DNA of 14,719 nucleotides from CAG-307 sp964524125. Lineage in GTDB: Bacteria > Bacillota_I > Bacilli_A > Acholeplasmatales > Anaeroplasmataceae. The notes under the pieces were generated by a model that was not told the origin of the DNA, did no database searches, and was given only the letters and a program-made list of their open reading frames with translations. Made by a program: the position numbers and the translations under genes. Numbering within the stretch: the stretch's first letter is position 1; each line of letters starts with the position of its first letter. The stretch spans positions 1-14,719 of the forward strand of contig CAZGBY010000045.1 of the NCBI GenBank assembly GCA_964524125.1, given 5' to 3'. Shown here one piece after another: positions 6,722 to 13,503 of the stretch.

Positions 6722-7354
6722 TTAAATTTCTACTTGTTCATTTTCAATTAATTCTAAATATCCGTGAATAGAACGTTCTGTTTTAGCATGTTCAGCACGA
6801 ATAATCGCCATTATTCTATCGGCTGCGTTTCTTATTTCATCATTAATAACTATATAATCATATTTATAAGCTAGGTTAAACTCACGATTTGCTTTATCGA
6901 TTCTTTCTTTTATTACATCATCAGATTCAGTACCACGAGTTTTTAATCTATCATAAAGTGCGCTCTTTGATGGCGGTGCTAAGAAAATAAATACAGCATC
7001 CTTACATTTTTCTCTTACTTGAGAGGCTCCTTCAACTTCAATTTCAAGGATAACTTCTTTACCCAAATTAAGTTGTTCATTTACCTTATCAAGTGGAGTT
7101 CCATAGTAATTTCCTACAAACTCTGCATATTCTAAGAATTTACCTTCTTCAATTTTTTGTTCAAATTCCTCTTTAGAAACATAGTAATAGTCTTTACCTT
7201 CTATTTCATTAGGTCTTCTTTTTCTTGTAGTCATAGATACTGAATAAACGAAGTTTTGTTCAGGCATTTCAAATAATGCTTTTCTTACGGTACCTTTTCC
7301 TACACCAGAAGGACCAGATAAAACTATTAATAATCCTTTTTCATTAAGTTTCAT
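6722..7354 (-). CDS. gmk: Guanylate kinase
   Basis: Converts GMP plus ATP to GDP plus ADP in the cytoplasm, needed for guanine nucleotide supply and (p)ppGpp metabolism. The P-loop is GPSGVGKGT (residues 14-22). The GMP-binding region carries SMTTRKRRPNEIEGKDYYYVS (35-55), with the usual Arg, Glu and Tyr contacts, and the lid region includes RLKTRGTE. The chosen ATG 7354 gives 210 residues and starts just before the conserved beta strand; it is preceded by TGAGGT at good spacing. A TTG at 7369 would add five residues and overlaps that site. First gene of the gmk-rpoZ unit, with a promoter at 7451-7423. The upstream neighbour xpt also serves purine metabolism, but the two units probably have separate promoters. 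Confidence 0.97.
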   Translation of the reverse strand: MKLNEKGLLIVLSGPSGVGKGTVRKALFEMPEQNFVYSVSMTTRKRRPNEIEGKDYYYVSKEEFEQKIEEGKFLEYAEFVGNYYGTPLDKVNEQLNLGKEVILEIEVEGASQVREKCKDAVFIFLAPPSKSALYDRLKTRGTESDDVIKERIDKANREFNLAYKYDYIVINDEIRNAADRIMAIIRAEHAKTERSIHGYLELIENEQVEI

Positions 7355-7422
7355 AGTTTTAAACCTCAACCATCAAATTAATTTAAAAGCAATACCTTAT
7401 TTCTTACTTGCTTTATTTATAT

Positions 7423-7451
7423 ATTATATAATTTTTGAATAAAATAGTAAA
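7423..7451 (-). promoter_or_regulatory. Sigma-A-type promoter of gmk-rpoZ
   Basis: On the minus strand TTTACT (7451-7446) and TATAAT (7428-7423) are separated by 17 bp, a good fit to the vegetative consensus. The predicted leader before the gmk ATG is about 60 nt. A short inverted repeat, CGCTTT/AAAGCG (7492-7470), lies just upstream without a T run on this strand. Confidence 0.7.
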
Positions 7452-7500
7452 GAATAATTTACTTATTTTCGCTTTTAAAATCAATGAAAGCGTTGTCTTT

Positions 7501-8139
7501 TTAGATTAATCTACCATTTTTAATATATTTAATTTTATAATTTTTCTTTAAATTGTCATTTTTACCAGTAAGTATTAAAATACTTATACCACTTTCATAC
7601 AAATTATCTAATATTTGATATACTTCTTTTCTTCTTTCATCTTCTAAATGACCAGTTGGTTCATCTAAAACTAAGTACGAAGGACAAGAAAGTAACATCC
7701 CTGCTAAATATACTTTAATTCTATCAAGTCCATTTAATGTTTGCATACTCCTTGAGTATAATTCTTTACCATTAACTAAAGCTAAAGCCTCAAGTAAAGT
7801 GATTCTTGGTTTATTATTTATGAGTAATAAATTTTGATTTACATTTAAATTTTCATCAAAATATAGACTTGATGGCATAAATCCAATTTTTTCCTTTTGA
7901 AGTTTCAAGTTTTTCTTAGAATAATCCTTATAATTTATACCAAATAAATTATAAATACCTTCATAATTTTCTTCACGTCCTGATAATACATTAAATATTG
8001 TTGTTTTCCCACTAGTCATAGCTCCGTGAACAACTAAAAAATCATTTTTATTAAAAGAAAAATTTATATGATTTAAAACTTGTTTAGTCTTATGATAAAC
8101 GGATACATCTATAAATTGTATAATATTATTCAAGTTCAA
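7501..8139 (-). CDS. ABC-type ATP-binding protein with degenerate signature, Q- and H-loops
   Basis: A 212-residue nucleotide-binding protein of the ABC superfamily, FtsE/LolD-like in length and in its DEPTG stretch. Walker A is intact (GAMTSGKT, residues 39-46), as is Walker B with the catalytic Glu (YLVLDEPTGHLED, 155-167). The other ABC motifs are altered. The LSGGQ signature reads LNGLD (135-139), the Q-loop region reads IGFMPSS with no Gln (85-91), and the H-loop reads LTGKND, with Gly where His is expected (190-195). No permease gene is adjacent. It starts at TTG 8139 after GGAAAGG and overlaps xpt by 14 bp, so the two are translationally coupled. It may bind ATP and act as a regulator or scaffold rather than power transport; that is inference. 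No terminator is seen after it. Confidence 0.8.
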   Translation of the reverse strand: MNLNNIIQFIDVSVYHKTKQVLNHINFSFNKNDFLVVHGAMTSGKTTIFNVLSGREENYEGIYNLFGINYKDYSKKNLKLQKEKIGFMPSSLYFDENLNVNQNLLLINNKPRITLLEALALVNGKELYSRSMQTLNGLDRIKVYLAGMLLSCPSYLVLDEPTGHLEDERRKEVYQILDNLYESGISILILTGKNDNLKKNYKIKYIKNGRLI

Positions 8140-8707
8140 ACGTTACCTTTCCTTCTTCAAAATCTATTTTACTAATTTTAGCAAGTGATTCAACTCTAAT
8201 TCCCTTACTTCTAAGTCGTTTACCACCAAGTTGATAAGTCTTTTCAATTGCACAGCCTATACCAACTACATTAGCGCCTGCTTGCATACAAATATCATAT
8301 AAACCCTCAGCTGCCCATCCATTCGCAACTAAATCATCAATAATCAATACATTATCATCTTCAGTAATAAAGTTTTCTTTAACATATGCATAATATGATT
8401 TTTTCATTCGATAAGAATATATTTTGGCCACAAAAGTATTTTCTGGAAGTTTGGTTGTATATTCTTTTTTTGCATAAATAACTGGTATATTAAACTTTAA
8501 AGCGCATGCAGTAGCTAGCGCTATTCCAGCAGATTCAATGGTTAATATTTTTGTTACATTAAAATCTTTAAATTTTAAATACCATTCATTTGCCATTTGT
8601 GATAATAGGTCAATATTTAATTGTTGATTTAAAAAAGAATCTACAACTAGTACATTGTCTTCTTTAATAATTCCTTCTTTGTTAATAATATCAATTAATT
8701 CTTTCAT
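8126..8707 (-). CDS. xpt: Xanthine phosphoribosyltransferase
   Basis: Salvage enzyme converting xanthine and PRPP to XMP and pyrophosphate in the cytoplasm. The family-specific N-terminal region has VLVVDSFLNQQLN (19-31) and the ILTIESAGIALA block. The PRPP-binding loop is VLIIDDLVANGWAAEGL (119-135), the class I phosphoribosyltransferase signature in its Xpt form. Length 193 matches the family's usual 190-195. Start ATG 8707 follows a weak GTGAT site. A promoter lies at 8772-8744, leaving only about a 30-nt leader. The purine riboswitch that precedes xpt in many Firmicutes is therefore absent from this leader. The neighbour encoded downstream is an atypical ABC ATPase rather than the usual xanthine permease PbuX. 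Confidence 0.95.
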   Translation of the reverse strand: MKELIDIINKEGIIKEDNVLVVDSFLNQQLNIDLLSQMANEWYLKFKDFNVTKILTIESAGIALATACALKFNIPVIYAKKEYTTKLPENTFVAKIYSYRMKKSYYAYVKENFITEDDNVLIIDDLVANGWAAEGLYDICMQAGANVVGIGCAIEKTYQLGGKRLRSKGIRVESLAKISKIDFEEGKVTFELE

Positions 8708-8743
8708 AAATTATCACATTCCAATCTTTTTAATGTTAAGTAT

Positions 8744-8772
8744 ATTATACCAAATTAAAAATGTTTTTTAAA
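8744..8772 (-). promoter_or_regulatory. Promoter of the xpt-ABC ATPase unit
   Basis: On the minus strand TTTAAA (8772-8767) and TATAAT (8749-8744) are 17 bp apart, with a TGG preceding the -10 box. It faces away from the plus-strand peptidase gene that starts at 8853, so this roughly 145-bp gap is a divergent promoter region. The plus-strand promoter is less clear; TTGTAA near 8799 with TATGTT 18 bp later is a weak candidate. Confidence 0.6.
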
Positions 8773-8852
8773 GAGTAGAAACCATGTATTAACAATTATT
8801 GTAAATTTTTTTTAAGTATAAATATGTTAAGATTAAATAGGAGGTGAAATAC

Positions 8853-9761
8853 TTGAAAAAAATATTATTTATATTTTGTTTAATTCTTATTTTGTTTTCA
8901 TTAAATACCAAATCAGATGCTAGTAATAATGAAGTTGGTATTGTACAAACATCTGGGTCTAATTTAAATATGCGATCATCATATACAACTTCATCAAAAA
9001 TTATAGGTAGAATTCCTAATAATAGTTATGTAGAAATTATAAGTAATAAAAATGATTTTTATTATATTAAATATAATAATACATATGGATATAGTTCTAA
9101 AAGTTATATTAATAAATTATATGGAAAATCCATGACCACAACTGATAATTTAAATTTTAGGACAGGACCATCTACAAAATATTCTATAATTACTACAATT
9201 AAAAAAGGAACAAATATTACTATATATAATACTGTTAGTAATTGGTCTTATGCTTACTTTAATGGAAATTATGGTTACTTATATAATTCATATCTTATTA
9301 ATGGTAAAGTTCTTAATATATATGATTTTAAACAATATGATTCAAGATGGAAAAACATTAAAATCACATCAAATAAGACTATATCTCAAATTGGATGTTT
9401 GACAACCGCTATGGCTATGAGTGAATCTTATAGAACAAATACTATAATTTACCCAAATGAAATGAAAAATAAATTATCATATACTTCATCAGGTGATATG
9501 TACTGGCCTAGTAACTATAAAACAGATACAACTTCGTCATATTTAACTAAAATTTATAAGAATTTATTAAATAATAAACCTACTATAATAGGTGCTAAAA
9601 ATTCAGTTAGTTCACATTTTGTAATAGTATACGGAATAAATGGTTCTTCTTCAAATTTATCATCATATTTAATTAATGATCCGGCATCTACTACAAGAAC
9701 GACACTAAAAGATTTCTTTACAAGTTATCCTACATATTTAAAAATAGCTAGTTATAACTAA
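8853..9761 (+). CDS. Secreted SH3b-SH3b-C39-like (papain-fold) cysteine peptidase
   Basis: An exported 302-residue protein. Residues 1-24 form a signal peptide (KK, hydrophobic core, cleavage near SDA-S). Two bacterial SH3 domains follow at about 28-88 and 94-150, each with the LNMRSS or LNFRTGPS motif and a GY strand near its end, as in cell-wall-binding SH3b. The rest (153-302) fits Peptidase_C39_2: FKQYDSRWKN, then QIGCLTTAMAM with catalytic C182, HFVIVYGI with H255, and LINDPAS with D276. It probably binds the wall and cleaves a peptide or peptidoglycan crosslink outside the cell; the substrate is not evident. The TTG at 8853 is chosen because AGGAGG ends eight bases upstream; GTG at 8844 lies in that site. 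No lipobox is present. Confidence 0.88.
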   Translation: MKKILFIFCLILILFSLNTKSDASNNEVGIVQTSGSNLNMRSSYTTSSKIIGRIPNNSYVEIISNKNDFYYIKYNNTYGYSSKSYINKLYGKSMTTTDNLNFRTGPSTKYSIITTIKKGTNITIYNTVSNWSYAYFNGNYGYLYNSYLINGKVLNIYDFKQYDSRWKNIKITSNKTISQIGCLTTAMAMSESYRTNTIIYPNEMKNKLSYTSSGDMYWPSNYKTDTTSSYLTKIYKNLLNNKPTIIGAKNSVSSHFVIVYGINGSSSNLSSYLINDPASTTRTTLKDFFTSYPTYLKIASYN

Positions 9762-9793
9762 ATTATAATGCTATAATTATTTTGGTGAGACTT

Positions 9794-10228
9794 ATGATAT
9801 ATGTAGATGCAGACGCATGCCCAGTTAGGGATATAATATCTTCTTTAGCAAGAAAATATAATATAGAGGTTATTATGTATTGTGATACTTCTCATATCAT
9901 TTTTGATAATTATGCAAAAGTAATAAGTGTAGATACTAATAAAGATAATGTTGATTTTTATATAGCTTCAACAATTAAAGATAATGATATATTAATTACA
10001 TCTGATTATGGTCTTTCAAATCTAGTATTATCTAAAAAAGTTATAATTATACATCCAAGTGGATTTATTATTGATAATAACAATATTAATACTTTACTTA
10101 CTCAAAGATATTTAAACTATAAACTAAAAAAACAATCATCTCATATTAAAGGGCCTAAAAAGAGAACAAAAATAGATGATATTAATTTTTTTAATCTTTT
10201 AAATGAAATATTAACGAAATATAATTGA
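9794..10228 (+). CDS. YaiI/YqxD family protein (UPF0178, DUF188)
   Basis: A 144-residue cytoplasmic protein of the widespread UPF0178 family. The diagnostic start MIYVDADACPVR (1-12), the NVDFYIAS region, DILITSDYGLS with its conserved acidic residues, and the basic KGPKKRT segment near the C-terminus are all present. The fold resembles PIN/NYN nuclease domains with clustered aspartates, but no function has been firmly assigned to the family. The ATG at 9794 is used because GGTGAG lies just upstream; the TTG at 9782 would lie before that site. It follows the peptidase gene by 32 bp, a gap holding an AT-only inverted repeat. Its TGA stop lies inside the next gene's promoter. Confidence 0.93.
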   Translation: MIYVDADACPVRDIISSLARKYNIEVIMYCDTSHIIFDNYAKVISVDTNKDNVDFYIASTIKDNDILITSDYGLSNLVLSKKVIIIHPSGFIIDNNNINTLLTQRYLNYKLKKQSSHIKGPKKRTKIDDINFFNLLNEILTKYN

Positions 10229-10253
10229 CAATTAATTCCTTTCAATTTAAAAT
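10225..10253 (+). promoter_or_regulatory. Strong sigma-A promoter of the small membrane protein gene
   Basis: TTGACA (10225-10230) and TAAAAT (10248-10253) are separated by 17 bp, close to the vegetative consensus. The -35 box contains the TGA stop codon of the preceding YaiI/YqxD gene. The resulting leader would be about 20 nt and contains the GGAGG of the next gene. Confidence 0.75.
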
Positions 10254-10278
10254 TAGATTATAAATTGGAGGTATTATC

Positions 10279-10719
10279 ATGAAATTTCTTTATTGGTTAA
10301 GAAAATTATTAGGGGTAGTGTTAGTATTAGTTTGGCTTATAGTTTATATAATATTAGAAATTAATAATAAGACATCATATTCAACATTTTTAATGTTAAT
10401 ATTATTATTAATCGTTTTATTGTCTATGAGTTTATATCCAAAATCAGTTGATTATTGTAAATGTGGTAATAAGTGGTATAAGAAAATAACATTTTCTAAT
10501 ACTAATAGTTCTACTAAAACAGATAAAAAAGGTAATACTAAAGAAACATTTGTACATGTGTTTAAATGTAATTGCAAATGTAATAAATGTAGTAATACTA
10601 AAGAGTATGAAATAAAAGCAGATGGTGGATATACTATTACTGATATAAATGGTAAAAAAGAAAGTCATAGAATAAAAGAAAATATTTATATGCAAAATAA
10701 GAATTTATTAAATAAGTAA
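10279..10719 (+). CDS. Small membrane protein with two helices and a cysteine-rich cytoplasmic tail
   Basis: I do not recognise this 146-residue protein as a named family. Two hydrophobic helices (about 9-28 and 36-53) form a hairpin. The basic N-terminus (residues 7-9) predicts N-in topology and a cytoplasmic tail. The tail has CKCGNKWYKK (60-69) and, after a polar linker, CNCKCNKC (97-104), six cysteines in a CxC...CxCxCxxC layout that could bind zinc as a ribbon. The intervening stretch is rich in Thr, Asn, Ser and Lys and may be flexible. It starts at ATG 10279 with a strong GGAGG, has its own near-consensus promoter, and its stop codon lies in the stem of a strong terminator. It is therefore a tidy, independently expressed gene. 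Function unknown. Confidence 0.75.
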   Translation: MKFLYWLRKLLGVVLVLVWLIVYIILEINNKTSYSTFLMLILLLIVLLSMSLYPKSVDYCKCGNKWYKKITFSNTNSSTKTDKKGNTKETFVHVFKCNCKCNKCSNTKEYEIKADGGYTITDINGKKESHRIKENIYMQNKNLLNK

Positions 10720-10744
10720 GAGGAAACTTTTACTTATTTTTTTT
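10711..10744 (+). terminator. Strong Rho-independent terminator between convergent genes
   Basis: AATAAGTAA (10711-10719) pairs with TTACTTATT (10730-10738), with an inner AG/CT extension closed by a GAAA tetraloop, and T continues to 10744. The TAA stop of the membrane protein gene is the end of the left arm. The stop codon of the convergent spmB gene lies in the T run, so the two genes are packed end to end; the hairpin may also act weakly on the opposite strand. Confidence 0.9.
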
Positions 10745-11231
10745 ATAATAGTAAATATATTATTAAGCATATAATAAATATTATTATATATACTAGTAAA
10801 CATATAAGTATACATTTATAACTTCCTTTAATGTTACAAGCTCCTAGATAATAGCTTATTATATAAATAGATGAATCTACAGATCCTTGTAATATACTAG
10901 AAATATATCCCAAATTAGAATCTGCACCATATTCAGAATATATTTTAATCATAAATGATAAAGATGCACTACTTGATAATGGTCTAAATAATCCTTGAGA
11001 AATTAAATCTACTGATATTTTAGAAGATTTAAATATATTTTCTATAAATTTAGATTGTGCAAATAAATTAATAGCTATATACATTACAAACATAGATGGA
11101 GCTATTTTTAAACTAGTTTTAAATCCTTCTTTTACTCCATTTATAAAACTTGTATAAGTATTGTTTTTCTTAATTATAGATGCTATAAATACTATTAAAA
11201 AAATAATAAGTATTATATATGAACTAATCAT
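10743..11231 (-). CDS. spmB: Spore maturation protein B homologue (nucleoside-recognition/Gate domain)
   Basis: An integral membrane protein of 162 residues. An N-terminal helix (2-21) is followed by GVKEGFKTSLKIAPSMFVM (32-50), which matches the SpmB opening. RPLSSSAS (83-90), YGADSNLGYISSILQGSVDSSIY (101-123) and a final hydrophobic stretch (139-162) complete the Gate-domain pattern. In Bacillus, SpmA and SpmB are needed for proper spore-core dehydration, but homologues also occur in non-sporulating species, where their transport role is unknown. The start ATG 11231 overlaps the spmA stop in ATGATTAG and has GGTGAG upstream, indicating translational coupling. It is the last gene of a unit headed by a membrane XRE regulator. 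Whether this organism sporulates cannot be decided here. Confidence 0.88.
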   Translation of the reverse strand: MISSYIILIIFLIVFIASIIKKNNTYTSFINGVKEGFKTSLKIAPSMFVMYIAINLFAQSKFIENIFKSSKISVDLISQGLFRPLSSSASLSFMIKIYSEYGADSNLGYISSILQGSVDSSIYIISYYLGACNIKGSYKCILICLLVYIIIFIICLIIYLLL

Positions 11232-11775
11232 ATCTCACCAATATTTTATTAAATATAATAGTTAATATAAATGAAGTTAAACTTAATAAGAATGTAGGTA
11301 GTATTATATCAAATGAATTTGATATATAAGTACTTCTTATAGATAATACACTCTGAGGTATTAAACAAAATCCAGATGCATTTAATGTTATAAATGTTAT
11401 TATTTCATTATTATATCCTTGTTCTTTTAACTTATTTAATGCATTTAAACCTGATGTGATAGATGCGTTTGACATTCCTAAGAAATTACAAGTTAAATTT
11501 AATGATATATCATTTAGTATATCTTCTTCTATGTTTTCAAATAATAGTTTTAATGGTTTATTAATATATTTTGTCAATACATTAATAATATTTGCGTCCT
11601 TAGCAACTTCAATAAGACCTGAAAATAACATAATGGTTGACGATGTGCTTATTAATAAATTTATTCCATCTTTTGGTAAGTCTAATAATGCATTAGTTAG
11701 TGATACTGTATTATTAGTAATTATAGAATATAAAATAGATATAATAATTATTAATGTGAAAAATATATTAATTAT
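11224..11775 (-). CDS. spmA: Spore maturation protein A homologue with ATA in place of the start codon
   Basis: Partner of SpmB in the membrane. The conserved core is present: FLGMSNASITSGLNALNKL (from residue 98, the SpmA GLGNAATPxGLKAMxEL segment) and TLNASGFCLIPQSVLSIR (the NTSxxxLIPxxxIxxR segment). The first ATG in frame, at 11631, has no ribosome-binding site and would remove 48 residues including the first helix. The frame upstream encodes that missing part: INIFFTLIIIISILYS, then TVSLTNALLDLPKDGINLLI. It begins with ATA at 11775, directly after GGTGATATT, the same nine bases that precede the ATG of the acyltransferase at 3645. I therefore place the start at ATA, giving 183 residues, close to the usual length. 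It could be a rare initiator, a lost start, or a sequence error. Confidence 0.8.
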   Translation of the reverse strand: MINIFFTLIIIISILYSIITNNTVSLTNALLDLPKDGINLLISTSSTIMLFSGLIEVAKDANIINVLTKYINKPLKLLFENIEEDILNDISLNLTCNFLGMSNASITSGLNALNKLKEQGYNNEIITFITLNASGFCLIPQSVLSIRSTYISNSFDIILPTFLLSLTSFILTIIFNKILVRYD

Positions 11776-11799
11776 AATATCACCATCTAATTATATGTA

Positions 11800-13413
11800 T
11801 TATATTAAAGAAATATTTATATTACCTGTTTTAATCTTTAGTGTACAACTATATTTACCATTTGTATTAGGGACATTAATATTACCTGTTTTACAATAAG
11901 TATTGTATATATAATCAGAACTTAACTTCCCTTTAATATTACCTGTATTTACGCTAGCATATATTAAATATGCATTTATATTATTTAATGTAATATTTCC
12001 TGTATTATTAGTTAAATTAATTTCATTTGATGAAATATCATCTAAATTAATATTTCCTGTACTACAAGTTAAAGTTAATGTTTTATTATTATTAATATTT
12101 CTAAGTTTTATATTTCCTGTTTTATTAGTTATTATGACATCATTACTTACAGTTATATTATTAATTTCGATATTTCCTGTTCTAACATTCAAGTTTAAAA
12201 CTTCAAGATTTAAATTATCATTTAGTAAGATATTTCCTGTTTCATTATCTATTTTTAGGTTTTTAATATTTGATATATTTAAGTTTAAATATAAATTAGA
12301 TGAAAACATACTAAAATAAAGCTTTTTATTATCTATTTGATTTATGTATAATGTAGAATCCTCTATTTTAAATTCGTAATTTGTCCTCATATTTTTTAAA
12401 TACTTAATATTATTCTCATGACTATAAAAAACATTAACATTTACACAATCACTTTTAATTACAACTTTTTCAATTGAATCATCAATATTGTAGATTAATT
12501 CTTCTTTAGAATTATAAACCTTTATAGATAATATAAAGCTAATAGATAAGAATATAAAGATACCTGTACATAAAGAAATTATAGTTATTAATTTAATTTT
12601 ATTATAATGTTTAATGCATATAATTTTAAATAAACCCAACATTAAAGGTATTATACTAAACAATAATACAAGAACTAATCCTAAAAATATATTAAATGGA
12701 TTATAAATATTAATAAATATTAAAAGAAATATAAGTATTATAGAAATCCCTAAAGAATATGTAAATAAGAATTTATTATTTAGTTTTTCATATTCTTTTT
12801 TTATTTTACAAAATAATATCGGATAAAATATTATAAAATATGCCAGTATAGTTGATAAAGTTGCTATCATAAACCAATAATTATTATACTTTATACTACA
12901 AGTTAGAAATAATATAAATAAAGATAATACTTGACTTAATAATATGAATAAATCTTTAAATTTAATTAAAGTACTTCTTTTAAATTTAATTAAAATATCA
13001 CTGATAGTAGGTAAATAAGTATATGCACATACTAAGCTTGTAAGTACTATAAAAAACCATGATAATTTGTGTTCTAAAGATAGATTAACTATAAAGCATA
13101 CAATCAAAGCTATTAAATAAGAAATATTTAATAAATTAATAATAATTGTTCTAATATTATTATACTTTTTGGCATATGATTTTATCTTCCTTAATTCCTC
13201 ATCATTACAACACTCTAATAGTTCATGTTCAGACACATCTAATATTTTACATAGTTCTGATATTAATGTTATATCAGGATATGATATTCCTCTTTCCCAT
13301 TTAGATATAGCCCCATCAGTTACATATAATAAAGAGGCTAGTTCTTTTTGAGATAAACCTTTTTCTATTCTTTTTTCTTTTAAAAATAAACCAAATATTT
13401 TTTTATCTTTCAT
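11800..13413 (-). CDS. Membrane-bound XRE-family regulator with extracellular TGN-repeat (DUF4097-like) beta domain
   Basis: A 537-residue protein joining three parts. Residues 8-62 are a Cro/C1-type helix-turn-helix (KRIEKGLSQKELASLL, VTDGAISKWERG, PDITLISELCKIL). About seven hydrophobic helices follow (roughly 90-113, 119-142, 153-174, 180-202, 217-237, 239-267 and 275-297). The C-terminal 240 residues are beta-strand rich and hold eight TGN motifs (392, 412, 432, 452, 471, 490, 509, 529) spaced 19-20 residues apart, as in DUF4097-like beta-helix domains. An odd helix number with the DNA-binding end inside puts the repeat domain outside the cell, so it may sense envelope state and act directly on DNA. 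GGTGAT before ATG 13413 decides the start over GTG 13422. It has its own promoter and leads into spmA-spmB. Target and ligand unknown. Confidence 0.85.
   Translation of the reverse strand: MKDKKIFGLFLKEKRIEKGLSQKELASLLYVTDGAISKWERGISYPDITLISELCKILDVSEHELLECCNDEELRKIKSYAKKYNNIRTIIINLLNISYLIALIVCFIVNLSLEHKLSWFFIVLTSLVCAYTYLPTISDILIKFKRSTLIKFKDLFILLSQVLSLFILFLTCSIKYNNYWFMIATLSTILAYFIIFYPILFCKIKKEYEKLNNKFLFTYSLGISIILIFLLIFINIYNPFNIFLGLVLVLLFSIIPLMLGLFKIICIKHYNKIKLITIISLCTGIFIFLSISFILSIKVYNSKEELIYNIDDSIEKVVIKSDCVNVNVFYSHENNIKYLKNMRTNYEFKIEDSTLYINQIDNKKLYFSMFSSNLYLNLNISNIKNLKIDNETGNILLNDNLNLEVLNLNVRTGNIEINNITVSNDVIITNKTGNIKLRNINNNKTLTLTCSTGNINLDDISSNEINLTNNTGNITLNNINAYLIYASVNTGNIKGKLSSDYIYNTYCKTGNINVPNTNGKYSCTLKIKTGNINISLI
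11824..12240 (-). repeat. Eight imperfect 57/60-bp tandem repeats encoding TGN motifs
   Basis: The plus-strand hexamer ACCTGT or TCCTGT, complement of the codons for T-G and the next base, recurs at 11824, 11884, 11941, 11998, 12055, 12115, 12175 and 12235. Spacings are 60, 57, 57, 57, 60, 60 and 60 bp. Each unit encodes one 19-20-residue turn of the C-terminal beta domain of the XRE membrane regulator. Only the ATATTxCCTGT core is well conserved; the rest of each unit has diverged, so this is an old protein repeat rather than a recent expansion. Confidence 0.85.
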
Positions 13414-13430
13414 GATTATCACCTAAATCA

Positions 13431-13459
13431 ATTTTATATATTTTAATAAATATAGTCAA
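13431..13459 (-). promoter_or_regulatory. Promoter of the XRE membrane regulator-spmA-spmB unit
   Basis: On the minus strand TTGACT (13459-13454) and TAAAAT (13436-13431) are 17 bp apart. The leader is very short, about 10-12 nt, and ends in the GGTGAT ribosome-binding site. Repeated AGTC elements lie at and just upstream of the -35 box (13454-13480) and could be an autoregulatory site, but no clean palindrome is present. Confidence 0.7.
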
Positions 13460-13503
13460 TGGAGAGTTAGTCTAGTCACTATTTTAAGATAAAATATAAT
13501 GAA

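Noticed and set aside
7470..7492. Inverted repeat CGCTTT/AAAGCG after the ABC ATPase gene
   Set aside because: The T run lies on the plus-strand side, where no gene ends; on the minus strand the hairpin is followed by A-rich sequence.
8770..8800. ATGGTTTCTAC-like string on the minus strand resembling purine riboswitch core bases
   Set aside because: It lies upstream of the likely xpt promoter and lacks the P1 stem, the rest of the aptamer and a terminator arm.
9765..9782. AT-only inverted repeat ATTATA/TATAAT between the peptidase and YaiI/YqxD genes
   Set aside because: A stem of A-T pairs only, without a clean T run, is not convincing as a terminator in such AT-rich DNA.
10444..10695. 83-codon minus-strand frame opposite the small membrane protein
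   Set aside because: Ile/Phe/Thr-rich shadow of the sense gene, which has promoter, ribosome-binding site and terminator.
11456..11899. 147-codon plus-strand frame opposite spmA and the XRE regulator
   Set aside because: It is antisense to two recognisable genes and has no ribosome-binding site or family resemblance.
11800..12260. CRISPR-like regular spacing of a short repeated string
   Set aside because: The 57/60-bp period is in frame with a coding sequence and encodes a repeated TGN protein motif; there is no conserved full-length repeat and no cas gene.
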